From the NCBI GenBank assembly GCA_002477475.1, contig DLPX01000006.1, forward strand, positions 278 through 8,143: 7,866 bases of DNA, written 5' to 3'. The notes below the pieces were generated by a model. The model was given only the letters and a program-made list of their open reading frames with translations, was not told the DNA's origin and made no database searches. The translations under genes and the position numbers were made by a program. Positions 1 through 5,231 of the stretch are shown piece after piece. The stretch comes from Proteobacteria bacterium UBA7447. GTDB taxonomy: Bacteria; Pseudomonadota; Gammaproteobacteria; Arenicellales; UBA868. Position 1 is the first letter of the stretch, and every line of letters starts with the position of its first letter.

Positions 1-542
1 GAGACAGCGCCAAAGCACAGTGCATCACGTTCATTCTGGAAAGGTATCGCTCCCTATATGTCGCATTGGGCTTTGCCCAGGATGAGATTTCGGCCGTGCT
101 TGAAGCAGGTGCAAGGCGACCGCTGGATTTCGACCGGCGATTGAAAGCGGTATCACGCTTTCGTCACCATCGAGACGCGCCCAGCCTGACCGCGGCCAAC
201 AAGCGTATCCGCAACATTCTAAGAAAGAGTGAAGAAAGCATCCCGGCACAGATTGACGCGCAGTGTCTGAGTGAACCGGCTGAGATAGCACTTTCAGAGG
301 CGATAATCGAGACGGCGGGCGCGATCGCCCCGGCCGTTGCCAAAGGCGACTACCCGTCCGCGCTGCGGACCCTGGCCGGCCTTCGCCCGGTGGTCGACAG
401 CTTCTTTGATAAGGTGATGGTCATGGCGCCCGATCCGGCAGTCCGGGCCAATCGGCTTGCGCTCTTGGGACAACTGAATCAGCTGTTTCTCGGTATCGCA
501 GATATCTCCTTGCTGCAGACGGGGGAAACCGGTGATGGGTGA
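1..542 (+). CDS. glyS: Glycine--tRNA ligase beta subunit, C-terminal fragment (5' end outside window)
   Basis: This is the last 179 codons of glyS, read in frame from position 3 to the TGA at 540-542. The product is the beta subunit of the alpha2beta2 glycyl-tRNA synthetase, which charges tRNA-Gly in the cytoplasm; the catalytic core is on the alpha subunit (GlyQ), while the beta C-terminus carries an anticodon-binding, DALR-like helical domain. Visible family hallmarks are FILERYRSLY, RPLDFDRRLKAV, AANKRIRNIL, and the C-terminal block VDSFFDKVMVMAPDPAVRAN followed by RLALLGQLNQLFLGIADISL. The reading frame is open to the window edge, so the ATG-less fragment is a window truncation, not a broken gene. 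Its last 8 bases overlap the ATG of the next gene, which suggests translational coupling. Identification is by recalled family sequence and is confident. Confidence 0.96.
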   Translation, partial: DSAKAQCITFILERYRSLYVALGFAQDEISAVLEAGARRPLDFDRRLKAVSRFRHHRDAPSLTAANKRIRNILRKSEESIPAQIDAQCLSEPAEIALSEAIIETAGAIAPAVAKGDYPSALRTLAGLRPVVDSFFDKVMVMAPDPAVRANRLALLGQLNQLFLGIADISLLQTGETGDG

Positions 543-873
543 CGCTCGTAACACCTACGCCGAGATGCTTGCGGCGGTGCAGGCATTTCACGACAAACAC
601 CAGTTGCGCCAGTACGGCGGTGAGGACCTGCCTTATCGTGTGGCGCTGATGGCCGAAGAGCTTGGTGAAATTTCGGCCTGTGTGACCAAAGGTAAGACCC
701 AAGAGGCGCTCGCGGAAGAATGCGCCGATCTGCTCATCCTCCTGATCGGCACTGCGATCGCGGGTGACTTTGACCTTGAAGACGCCTTCTGGAACAAGAT
801 GGGCCGGCTGGGCGATCGTGAGAGCCGCATCATCGAGGGCCGAATCCGGGTCTCGGAATTTCGGGAAACCTGA
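535..873 (+). CDS. MazG-like nucleotide pyrophosphohydrolase
   Basis: A 112-residue protein of the all-alpha NTP pyrophosphatase (MazG-like) superfamily. Members hydrolyse (d)NTPs to NMP and pyrophosphate, often as house-cleaning enzymes, using Mg2+ held by an EExxE...ExxD set. That set is visible as EELGE (about residues 41-45) and ECAD (about 62-65), followed by a hydrophobic helix DLLILLIGTAIAG and the C-terminal KMGRLGDRESRIIEGRIRVS, which resembles the tails of this family. ATG 535 is preferred because GGGGGAA at 521-527 sits 7 bases upstream; an in-frame GTG at 532 would add one residue. It overlaps glyS by 8 bases and its TGA (871-873) directly abuts the gmhB ATG, so it is embedded in the operon. 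The single-domain length is much shorter than the two-domain E. coli MazG. The nucleotide substrate cannot be read from the sequence. Confidence 0.85.
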   Translation: MGDARNTYAEMLAAVQAFHDKHQLRQYGGEDLPYRVALMAEELGEISACVTKGKTQEALAEECADLLILLIGTAIAGDFDLEDAFWNKMGRLGDRESRIIEGRIRVSEFRET

Positions 874-1467
874 ATGAAACCCGGGCTGGTGATCGTCGAC
901 AGAGACGGCGTCATCAATTTCGATTCAGACGCCTATATCAAATCCGTTTCGGAATGGATCGCCATTCCGGGAAGTCTCGAGGCGATCGCGAGACTGTCGC
1001 GCGCGGACTACCGAGTCGTGGTGGCGACCAATCAGTCGGGGATCGCGCGTGGCCTGTACGACATGGAAACGCTCAATCGCATTCACCAGAAGATGGCCAA
1101 GGCGCTGGGAGAGCAGGGTGGGCGGATCGACGCGATCTTTTTCTGTCCCCACGGCCCGGACGATAACTGCGATTGCCGCAAACCCAAACCGGGGCTGCTG
1201 CATGAGATCAAGGACCGCCTTAAGGTGGAGCTCGCAGGCGTTCCCCTGGTCGGTGACTCCCTCCGGGATCTTGAATGCGCCGAGGCAGTTGGTGCACAGC
1301 CGATACTGGTGAGGACTGGCAAGGGTCCCCGCACCCTGCCGCAACTCGAAACGGCGCAAGCGGCCGGCAAGCTACTGGGGACGGTCGTGTTTGATGATCT
1401 GGCTGCTTTCACCGAAAGCCTCTTGAGGGGCAATCTTGAGGACGCCATTGCGGCCAGTCGTGGTTAA
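874..1467 (+). CDS. gmhB: D-glycero-beta-D-manno-heptose-1,7-bisphosphate 7-phosphatase
   Basis: A 197-residue HAD-superfamily phosphatase. GmhB removes the 7-phosphate from heptose 1,7-bisphosphate during synthesis of ADP-heptose for the LPS inner core; it acts in the cytoplasm. The N-terminal DRDGV motif supplies the nucleophile Asp9 and acid/base Asp11. ATNQSG (51-56) is HAD motif II. The family zinc site is present as CPH (Cys91, His93) and CDC (Cys99, Cys101), followed by RKPKPG with the motif III lysine, and VGDS (126-129) with the metal-binding acidic residue. Length is close to that of E. coli GmhB. The ATG follows the previous stop with no gap, and only a weak GGGAAA lies upstream, so coupled translation is likely. 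The family also includes histidinol-phosphate phosphatase domains, but the context next to glyS and plsC and the zinc motif favour GmhB. Confidence 0.93.
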   Translation: MKPGLVIVDRDGVINFDSDAYIKSVSEWIAIPGSLEAIARLSRADYRVVVATNQSGIARGLYDMETLNRIHQKMAKALGEQGGRIDAIFFCPHGPDDNCDCRKPKPGLLHEIKDRLKVELAGVPLVGDSLRDLECAEAVGAQPILVRTGKGPRTLPQLETAQAAGKLLGTVVFDDLAAFTESLLRGNLEDAIAASRG

Positions 1468-1503
1468 CCCACTCCTAACTTGCCGCCTTGTGCCGCGACA
1501 AAG

Positions 1504-2253
1504 ATGATCTGGCTGCGCTCGGCTCTCTTTTTTGTCGGCATGGCCGTATCGGCTATCTTGTTCTGTCCGGTGGCGATCCTGGCCTGGCCTGTCCCGCCCG
1601 TCACCCGGATGCGGATCATTGGGCTGTGGGCACGGTTCATCTGCTGGTGGCTGGCCCTGACCTGTCACCTTCGCCACGAAGTGGAAGGACTCGAAAATCT
1701 GCCCGCTGCGCCCGGCGTGATCCTGTCCAAACACCAATCCGCTTGGGAGACCATCATGTTCCAGGTGATTTTTCCACCGCAGATATGGGCACTTAAACGA
1801 GAGGCTTTATGGCTACCGTTTTTCGGCTGGGGACTCGCCGCCACCAGCCCCATCGCTATTGATCGGAGCACACCCGTTCGGGCGCTCGATCGACTGTTGC
1901 GCCAAGGGCGCCAGAAACTCAACGAGGGTCGCTGGGTCGTAATCTTCCCTGAAGGGACACGCATGCCGCCGGGAGAGCAGGGCGCCTTCCACCCGGGCGG
2001 CGCCATGCTGGCTGTTAAAGCAGGGGTGGATGTGTTGCCCGTCGCACACGACGCCGGTTGCTACTGGGCACGACGGGGCTTTTTAAAAAAACCCGGAGTC
2101 ATTCGGGTGAGGATTGGACCGCCCGTAAAGACTGAGGGGAAAAAAGCGCGTGCGGTCAACGATGAGGCCAGGGAGTGGATCACAAGTGCCATGACGGCAC
2201 TGCAGGGTGCGCCGGAAAAAACAATGGAGCCTAAAAAAGAAAAAACTGCTTAA
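1504..2253 (+). CDS. plsC: 1-acyl-sn-glycerol-3-phosphate acyltransferase (PlsC family)
   Basis: A 249-residue inner-membrane enzyme that acylates lysophosphatidic acid to phosphatidic acid in phospholipid synthesis. A hydrophobic N-terminus (about residues 4-28) and a second one (about 37-54) precede the acyltransferase domain. Block I reads SKHQSAWET, so the family HX4D is HX4E here (His77, Glu82). Other blocks are FFGWGL followed by IAIDRS (about 106-122), FPEGTR (148-153), and VLPVAHDAG (177-185). The C-terminus is a lysine-rich tail encoded by A-rich DNA. ATG 1504 gives the usual N-terminus (IWLRSALFF); a TTG at 1480 would add eight residues. Neither has a good ribosome-binding site. It follows gmhB by 36 bases, an arrangement also seen in pseudomonads. 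A specialised lysophospholipid acyltransferase cannot be excluded. Confidence 0.9.
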   Translation: MIWLRSALFFVGMAVSAILFCPVAILAWPVPPVTRMRIIGLWARFICWWLALTCHLRHEVEGLENLPAAPGVILSKHQSAWETIMFQVIFPPQIWALKREALWLPFFGWGLAATSPIAIDRSTPVRALDRLLRQGRQKLNEGRWVVIFPEGTRMPPGEQGAFHPGGAMLAVKAGVDVLPVAHDAGCYWARRGFLKKPGVIRVRIGPPVKTEGKKARAVNDEAREWITSAMTALQGAPEKTMEPKKEKTA

Positions 2254-2281
2254 TCCGCTTCATCGGCCTCAATCGTTTTTT
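2216..2281. terminator. Possible bidirectional terminator between convergent plsC and ksgA
   Basis: An imperfect inverted repeat lies across the convergent gene ends. Arm 2216-2231 begins AAAAAAC and ends GAGCC; arm 2265-2281 begins GGCCTC and ends CGTTTTTT. I count 14 paired positions including one G-U, two mismatches and one bulged C, with a 33-base loop. A run of eight T follows on the plus strand (2276-2283), and on the minus strand A-rich DNA at 2216-2221 and 2232-2246 gives T runs. The arms lie inside the two coding ends, and the G+C part of the stem is weak and imperfect, so this is a tentative call. Confidence 0.35.
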
Positions 2282-3072
2282 TTCGCTAAAGCGGCCAATT
2301 CCACAAAAGACGCTACCGAGACCTGCTCGGGTCTCACCATTGGATCCAAACCTGCCTGCTCAATAAGAGACTCGGAGCAAAGCCCTTTTAAGGTATTGCG
2401 CAAAGTTTTGCGCCGTTGGGAAAAAGCCTGACGGACAAGAGCTGAGAACGCATCTTCATCAACCGTCGAGCCCAACGGAACAGGGCGGGGTTTAAACGCC
2501 ACCACACTGGACCAGACCTTGGGTGGCGGGGTAAACGCCTCCGGTGCCACATCAAAGATAAATTCTGATTCGAACACGCGGTTCATCATGACCGTGAGAC
2601 GGCCGTAATTCTTGCTGCCGGGCGAGGCGGTGAGGCGCAGGGCCACTTCTTTTTGCACCATAAACACCATGCGGTCGATCCGCTCGCGCTGCGCTAAAAG
2701 ATGAATCATGAGAGCAGTAGAGATGTTGTACGGAAGATTACCGACCATAACCACTCGCCTAGCAGCATGGAGATTTTCCAGGGCCAGAGTGAGCGAGTCC
2801 TGTTCATGGATGTGGATGTTGCTTTGTGCCGCGTAGCGTTTTTGCAGCAACGGCACCAGATCACGATCTATCTCTACGAGATGCAGTTCATTATCCAGGG
2901 CAGCAAGTCGGTCACTCAATGCGCCGCGGCCGGGACCGATCTCGCAAAGTATCTCCCCCGGGCGCGAATGGAGCGCTTCGACGATCCGCACGATGACCGT
3001 CTGGTCATTCAGAAAATGCTGACCAAAGCGTTTTCGGGGCCGGCCGGGGCCGGCGCGTTCAGAAAAAGCCAC
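2269..3072 (-). CDS. rsmA: 16S rRNA (adenine1518-N6/adenine1519-N6)-dimethyltransferase
   Basis: A 267-residue SAM-dependent methyltransferase (RsmA, also KsgA) that dimethylates two adjacent adenines in the 3' hairpin of 16S rRNA late in 30S assembly. The N-terminus has RKRFGQHFLND, typical of the family. SAM-binding motif I is EIGPGRGAL (44-52); the acidic end of motif II is LVEIDRD; the catalytic motif IV is NLPYNIS (112-118). Further family blocks are FMVQKEVALRL, PPPKVWSSVV (about 182-191) and FSQRRKTLRN (217-226) in the C-terminal RNA-binding domain. The start is GTG at 3070-3072, overlapping the pdxA end by 14 bases, with only a weak GAG upstream, so expression probably depends on coupling to pdxA. 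The usual downstream neighbours apaG and apaH are absent; plsC converges instead. Confidence 0.96.
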   Translation of the reverse strand: MAFSERAGPGRPRKRFGQHFLNDQTVIVRIVEALHSRPGEILCEIGPGRGALSDRLAALDNELHLVEIDRDLVPLLQKRYAAQSNIHIHEQDSLTLALENLHAARRVVMVGNLPYNISTALMIHLLAQRERIDRMVFMVQKEVALRLTASPGSKNYGRLTVMMNRVFESEFIFDVAPEAFTPPPKVWSSVVAFKPRPVPLGSTVDEDAFSALVRQAFSQRRKTLRNTLKGLCSESLIEQAGLDPMVRPEQVSVASFVELAALAKKND

Positions 3073-4030
3073 TGCTCAACTGGGTCGCCACGTTCAGGGC
3101 CTGACTCAAACTGGCGACCTGCGCCTTACCGGTGCCCGCTAGATCCAGCGCCGTGCCATGATCGACAGACGTGCGCACAAAAGGCAGGCCCAGCGTGATG
3201 TTGACCACATCCCCAAACCCTGCGTGTTTGATGACCGGCAGGCCCTGGTCATGAAACATGGCGACGACGACGTCTAGTGTCTGCAGGTTCTGCTGAGTAA
3301 ACGCCGTATCCGCCGGCAAAGGGCCCTTCAGCACAAGACCTTCATCGCTTAACCTGGCAATTACCGGGATGATGACGTCCTGTTCTTCCTGGCCCAGATG
3401 ACCCGCCTCGCCTGCATGCGGATTTAATCCACAAACGCCGATCACCGGCGCGGCAATACCAAAGTGGGCGCGAAGATCGGAATCAACCACCCGCAAGACG
3501 GCTTCCAGACTGTCCTGCGTCACGGCGCGGGGCACCTCGCTTAGCGGCAGATGAATCGTGACGAGCGCCACGCGCAGCGCATCCGTGGCCAGCATCATCA
3601 CAGGGGTTACCACACCAGCGCGCTGGGCGAGAAATTCAGTGTGGCCAACAAAATCGTTACCCGCCTCAATCAGGGTGCTCTTTTGCACCGGCGCGGTCAC
3701 CATGCCTGAAAACTCGCGGTTGAGGCAGCCGTCGGTTGCCGCAGCCAGCATCTCGATGACATAAGCTGCGTTGGCGACATCGAGACTCCCGGGAATCGAG
3801 GGCGCACCGAGCGCGACGGGCAACAACACTGCCTCGCCGCCGGGCGCCACCAAGGCATCGCCTTTGCGCGCCAAGGGCAGGCTCAGCAAAGCGGCGCGTT
3901 CAAGCAGCAGATCGGGATCGCCCGCAATCACCAGGGGTGAGGGCAGGGGGCGCTGCAGCAGCTGAACGGTGAGTTCGGGACCCACGCCAGCGGGCTCGCC
4001 AGTCGTCAATACCAGCGGGGGCATTGTCAT
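3059..4030 (-). CDS. pdxA: 4-hydroxythreonine-4-phosphate dehydrogenase
   Basis: A 323-residue NAD-dependent, metal-requiring dehydrogenase of the DXP-dependent pyridoxal phosphate pathway. It oxidises 4-phosphohydroxy-L-threonine, giving an aminoketone phosphate that PdxJ uses. Motifs match the E. coli enzyme with a constant offset of six: GHTE with substrate residues His130 and Thr131; metal ligands His160 (TIHLPLSEV), His205 (NPHAGE) and His260 (FHDQGL); and Lys268, Asn277 and Arg286 near the C-terminus. The N-terminal TTGEPAGVGPEL is also typical. Start ATG is at 4028-4030; a second ATG two codons later (4022-4024) is possible, and neither has a clear Shine-Dalgarno sequence. It lies 50 bases after the ydhR-like gene and overlaps rsmA by 14 bases. 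surA, often directly upstream in gammaproteobacteria, is not here. All recognised key residues are present, so it should be active. Confidence 0.97.
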   Translation of the reverse strand: MTMPPLVLTTGEPAGVGPELTVQLLQRPLPSPLVIAGDPDLLLERAALLSLPLARKGDALVAPGGEAVLLPVALGAPSIPGSLDVANAAYVIEMLAAATDGCLNREFSGMVTAPVQKSTLIEAGNDFVGHTEFLAQRAGVVTPVMMLATDALRVALVTIHLPLSEVPRAVTQDSLEAVLRVVDSDLRAHFGIAAPVIGVCGLNPHAGEAGHLGQEEQDVIIPVIARLSDEGLVLKGPLPADTAFTQQNLQTLDVVVAMFHDQGLPVIKHAGFGDVVNITLGLPFVRTSVDHGTALDLAGTGKAQVASLSQALNVATQLSSGFF

Positions 4031-4080
4031 GATAAGCGTGGCCCGGGTCTTGCCGGATCTACCAAACGGATAGGCATCAC

Positions 4081-4386
4081 TTACTGGATGATCTCGCCCT
4101 TGTCATTATCGACCATCACGGGATTGTCAAAAAACTGGATATCGGGCTTTGAGTACCGCTCGGTAATCCACGCGATTCTTTCCTCATCGAACCAGCGCCT
4201 GGCGTTTGCCATCGTGTCAAAGCAATACACGCCTCCAGCGCGGTGCTGTTCTGCGTCTGCAAGGTAATTCTTCCTGATGAGGCCGGGCGTATCCTGGTAC
4301 ATTGGCGCTGTCTCAAGAAATTTTTCCTTGAGCGTCGCTGAATCAAGATCTGAGGAAATCGGAAACGTCACGAGGACAATAATCAT
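4081..4386 (-). CDS. YdhR-like monooxygenase-family protein (dimeric alpha/beta-barrel)
   Basis: A 101-residue soluble protein resembling the YdhR-type putative monooxygenases, small proteins expected to form dimeric alpha+beta (ferredoxin-like) barrels. Family-like segments are the beta-strand start MIIVLVTFPI, a helix with FLETAPMY, TPGLIRKNYL (33-42), AGGVYCFDTMANARRWF (50-66) and the tail VMVDNDKGEI (90-99). The fold is shared with antibiotic-synthesis monooxygenases and IsdG-type haem oxygenases, but no catalytic residue set is diagnostic here and the substrate is unknown. There is no signal peptide. The ATG has a clear GGAGG (complement of 4391-4395) four bases upstream, the clearest ribosome-binding site I noted in the window. 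It is the first gene of the minus-strand run ydhR-like, pdxA, rsmA and is divergent from tspO. Family membership is fairly sure; enzymatic activity is inferred only. Confidence 0.8.
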   Translation of the reverse strand: MIIVLVTFPISSDLDSATLKEKFLETAPMYQDTPGLIRKNYLADAEQHRAGGVYCFDTMANARRWFDEERIAWITERYSKPDIQFFDNPVMVDNDKGEIIQ

Positions 4387-4598
4387 GGTGCCTCCACCGG
4401 TTTTTAACTAAAAACTCGTCGCCCCTAACTCTACCGCAACGTTTGTGCCCAGGTGGCCACTCCGACGGTTTGACTTGGTTCAGCGAGGACGGCCACCAAG
4501 AAAAGAGGGTGGGCATGGAACCATTTGGGGATCAACGGGGAAGGCGCTCCCTGCTGATAGGCTCGCTTGTCGTCTTACTGATGAGGTTGTAAAGATTC
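4387..4598. other. Divergent intergenic region between the ydhR-like gene and tspO
   Basis: These 212 bases must contain the promoter for the ydhR-like/pdxA/rsmA run and the one for tspO, because the two directions start here. I can see the GGAGG site and adjacent AT dyad on the left, and a 7-base inverted repeat GGTGGCC (4452-4458) / GGCCACC (4491-4497) with a 32-base spacer in the middle. A TTGACT hexamer at 4470-4475 lacks a recognisable -10 partner. A GAGG at 4583-4586 precedes the tspO TTG by 12 bases. Short open frames crossing the region overlap tspO in other frames and lack supporting signals. Confidence 0.5.
4400..4415. promoter_or_regulatory. Perfect AT-rich dyad just upstream of the ydhR-like ribosome-binding site
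   Basis: GTTTTT (4400-4405), loop AACT, AAAAAC (4410-4415) form a perfect 6-base inverted repeat ending five bases before the GGAGG site of the ydhR-like gene. It could be a small operator or a 5'-leader hairpin. I could not identify a convincing -35/-10 pair beside it, so a regulatory role is inference from position alone. Confidence 0.25.
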
Positions 4599-5069
4599 TT
4601 GAACAAACTCGCCACCTGGATTGTTTTTTATTTATGCGTCTCGGTCGCCGCCAGTTCGGGCTTTGTCTTTCCTCTGGGTGACGCCAACACTTGGTTTGCC
4701 TCTCTGAGCCGGCCCGCCATTGCGCCGCCCAACTGGGTTTTTGGTCCAGTTTGGACATTGCTCTACATTCTGATTGCGACCAGCGCCTACCGGCTAGTCC
4801 AAAATCAGCCCCATCCGCTTATCGCGGTCGGAATCGCACTTTGGGCCCTGCAGCTCGCGTTAAATGTGATCTGGACCCCGGTCTTCAGTGGCGCCCAAAA
4901 CCTGCAGGGCGCGCTTTACTACATTATCGCCCTCTGGTTCACCATCCTCGTCTACATCTGTCTCTCGTGGAAGGTGGACCGCTGGGCGAGTTATCTGATG
5001 GTGCCTTATCTTTTATGGGTCAGTTTCGCGACCGTATTGAACTATACCTATTGGCAGACAAACATGTGA
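4599..5069 (+). CDS. tspO: TspO/MBR family tryptophan-rich sensory protein
   Basis: A 156-residue, five-helix integral membrane protein of the TspO/MBR (translocator protein) family. Family members bind porphyrins, haem and cholesterol-like ligands and have been linked to tetrapyrrole and stress responses. The first loop and second helix carry the signature WFASLSRPAIAPPNWVFGP with VWTLLY after it (32-56). Helix 3 has LQLALNVIWTPVFSGAQ (84-100), and the last helix has PYLLWVSFATVLNYTYW (136-152). Hydrophobic helices are at about 5-25, 47-67, 73-93, 104-123 and 131-150. Tryptophans are abundant. The start is TTG at 4599: an in-frame stop at 4590-4592 and no in-frame Met before the signature leave it as the best start, and it gives a normal N-terminus. 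It is monocistronic, divergent from the ydhR-like gene and convergent with glmS. The ligand and role here are unknown. Confidence 0.92.
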   Translation: MNKLATWIVFYLCVSVAASSGFVFPLGDANTWFASLSRPAIAPPNWVFGPVWTLLYILIATSAYRLVQNQPHPLIAVGIALWALQLALNVIWTPVFSGAQNLQGALYYIIALWFTILVYICLSWKVDRWASYLMVPYLLWVSFATVLNYTYWQTNM

Positions 5070-5132
5070 ACCCCGGCCAACCGTTAAGGATTCTGGAATG
5101 TCCGCGCAGCGGCAAAGACTCAAGATAATATG

Positions 5133-5150
5133 AAAAAGCCTCGCGAGGCT
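5133..5150 (-). terminator. Rho-independent terminator of glmS (minus strand)
   Basis: Read on the minus strand, AGCCT-CGCG-AGGCT (5150 to 5137) forms a 5-base-pair hairpin immediately followed by five T (5137-5133, sharing the last T of the stem). It lies about 82 bases after the glmS stop codon. On the plus strand there is no T run after the hairpin, so it would not efficiently terminate tspO. The stem is short but GC-rich. Confidence 0.65.
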
Positions 5151-5187
5151 GCACAGCAGGGAGACTTCGGCGAAATCAAACCACAAC

Positions 5188-5219
5188 CTGCTTCCGAGCA
5201 GTACACCCCTCCCAGAGGG
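5188..5219 (-). other. Two hairpins in the glmS 3' untranslated region
   Basis: Just downstream of the glmS stop on the minus strand are two perfect short inverted repeats: CCCTC (5207-5211), CCA spacer, GAGGG (5215-5219); and CTGCT (5188-5192), TCCG spacer, AGCAG (5197-5201). A 10-base palindrome GGGCGCGCCC (5218-5227) overlaps the first and could compete with it. With the terminator at 5133-5150 they would make a transcript end of three stem-loops. Neither is followed by a T run, so they are not terminators themselves. Confidence 0.35.
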
Positions 5220-5231
5220 CGCGCCCAACAT

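Noticed and set aside
925..1448. Minus-strand frames of 121-144 codons
   Set aside because: They are antisense to gmhB, which has a complete catalytic and zinc motif set. Their translations resemble no known family.
1462..1469. Palindrome GGTTAACC over the gmhB stop codon
   Set aside because: An 8-base palindrome is expected by chance in several places in a window of this size, and it has no spacing or T run to suggest a terminator.
2207..2431. 74-codon plus-strand frame after plsC
   Set aside because: It starts within plsC and runs antisense to the conserved C-terminal domain of rsmA, with no ribosome-binding site or recognisable product.
4470..4475. TTGACT as a -35 promoter element for tspO
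   Set aside because: At 16-18 bases downstream the sequence is GC-rich (around GGCCACC) with no -10 hexamer.
4445..4758. Short open frames on both strands in the ydhR-like/tspO gap (4445-4681 plus, 4480-4758 minus)
   Set aside because: Both overlap the start of tspO in other frames, have low-complexity Arg/Pro-rich translations and lack a credible ribosome-binding site.
5013..5231. 72-codon minus-strand frame whose ATG starts right beside the glmS TAA
   Set aside because: The close spacing mimics coupling, but the frame runs through the glmS terminator hairpin and into the antisense of tspO, and its protein has no recognisable features.
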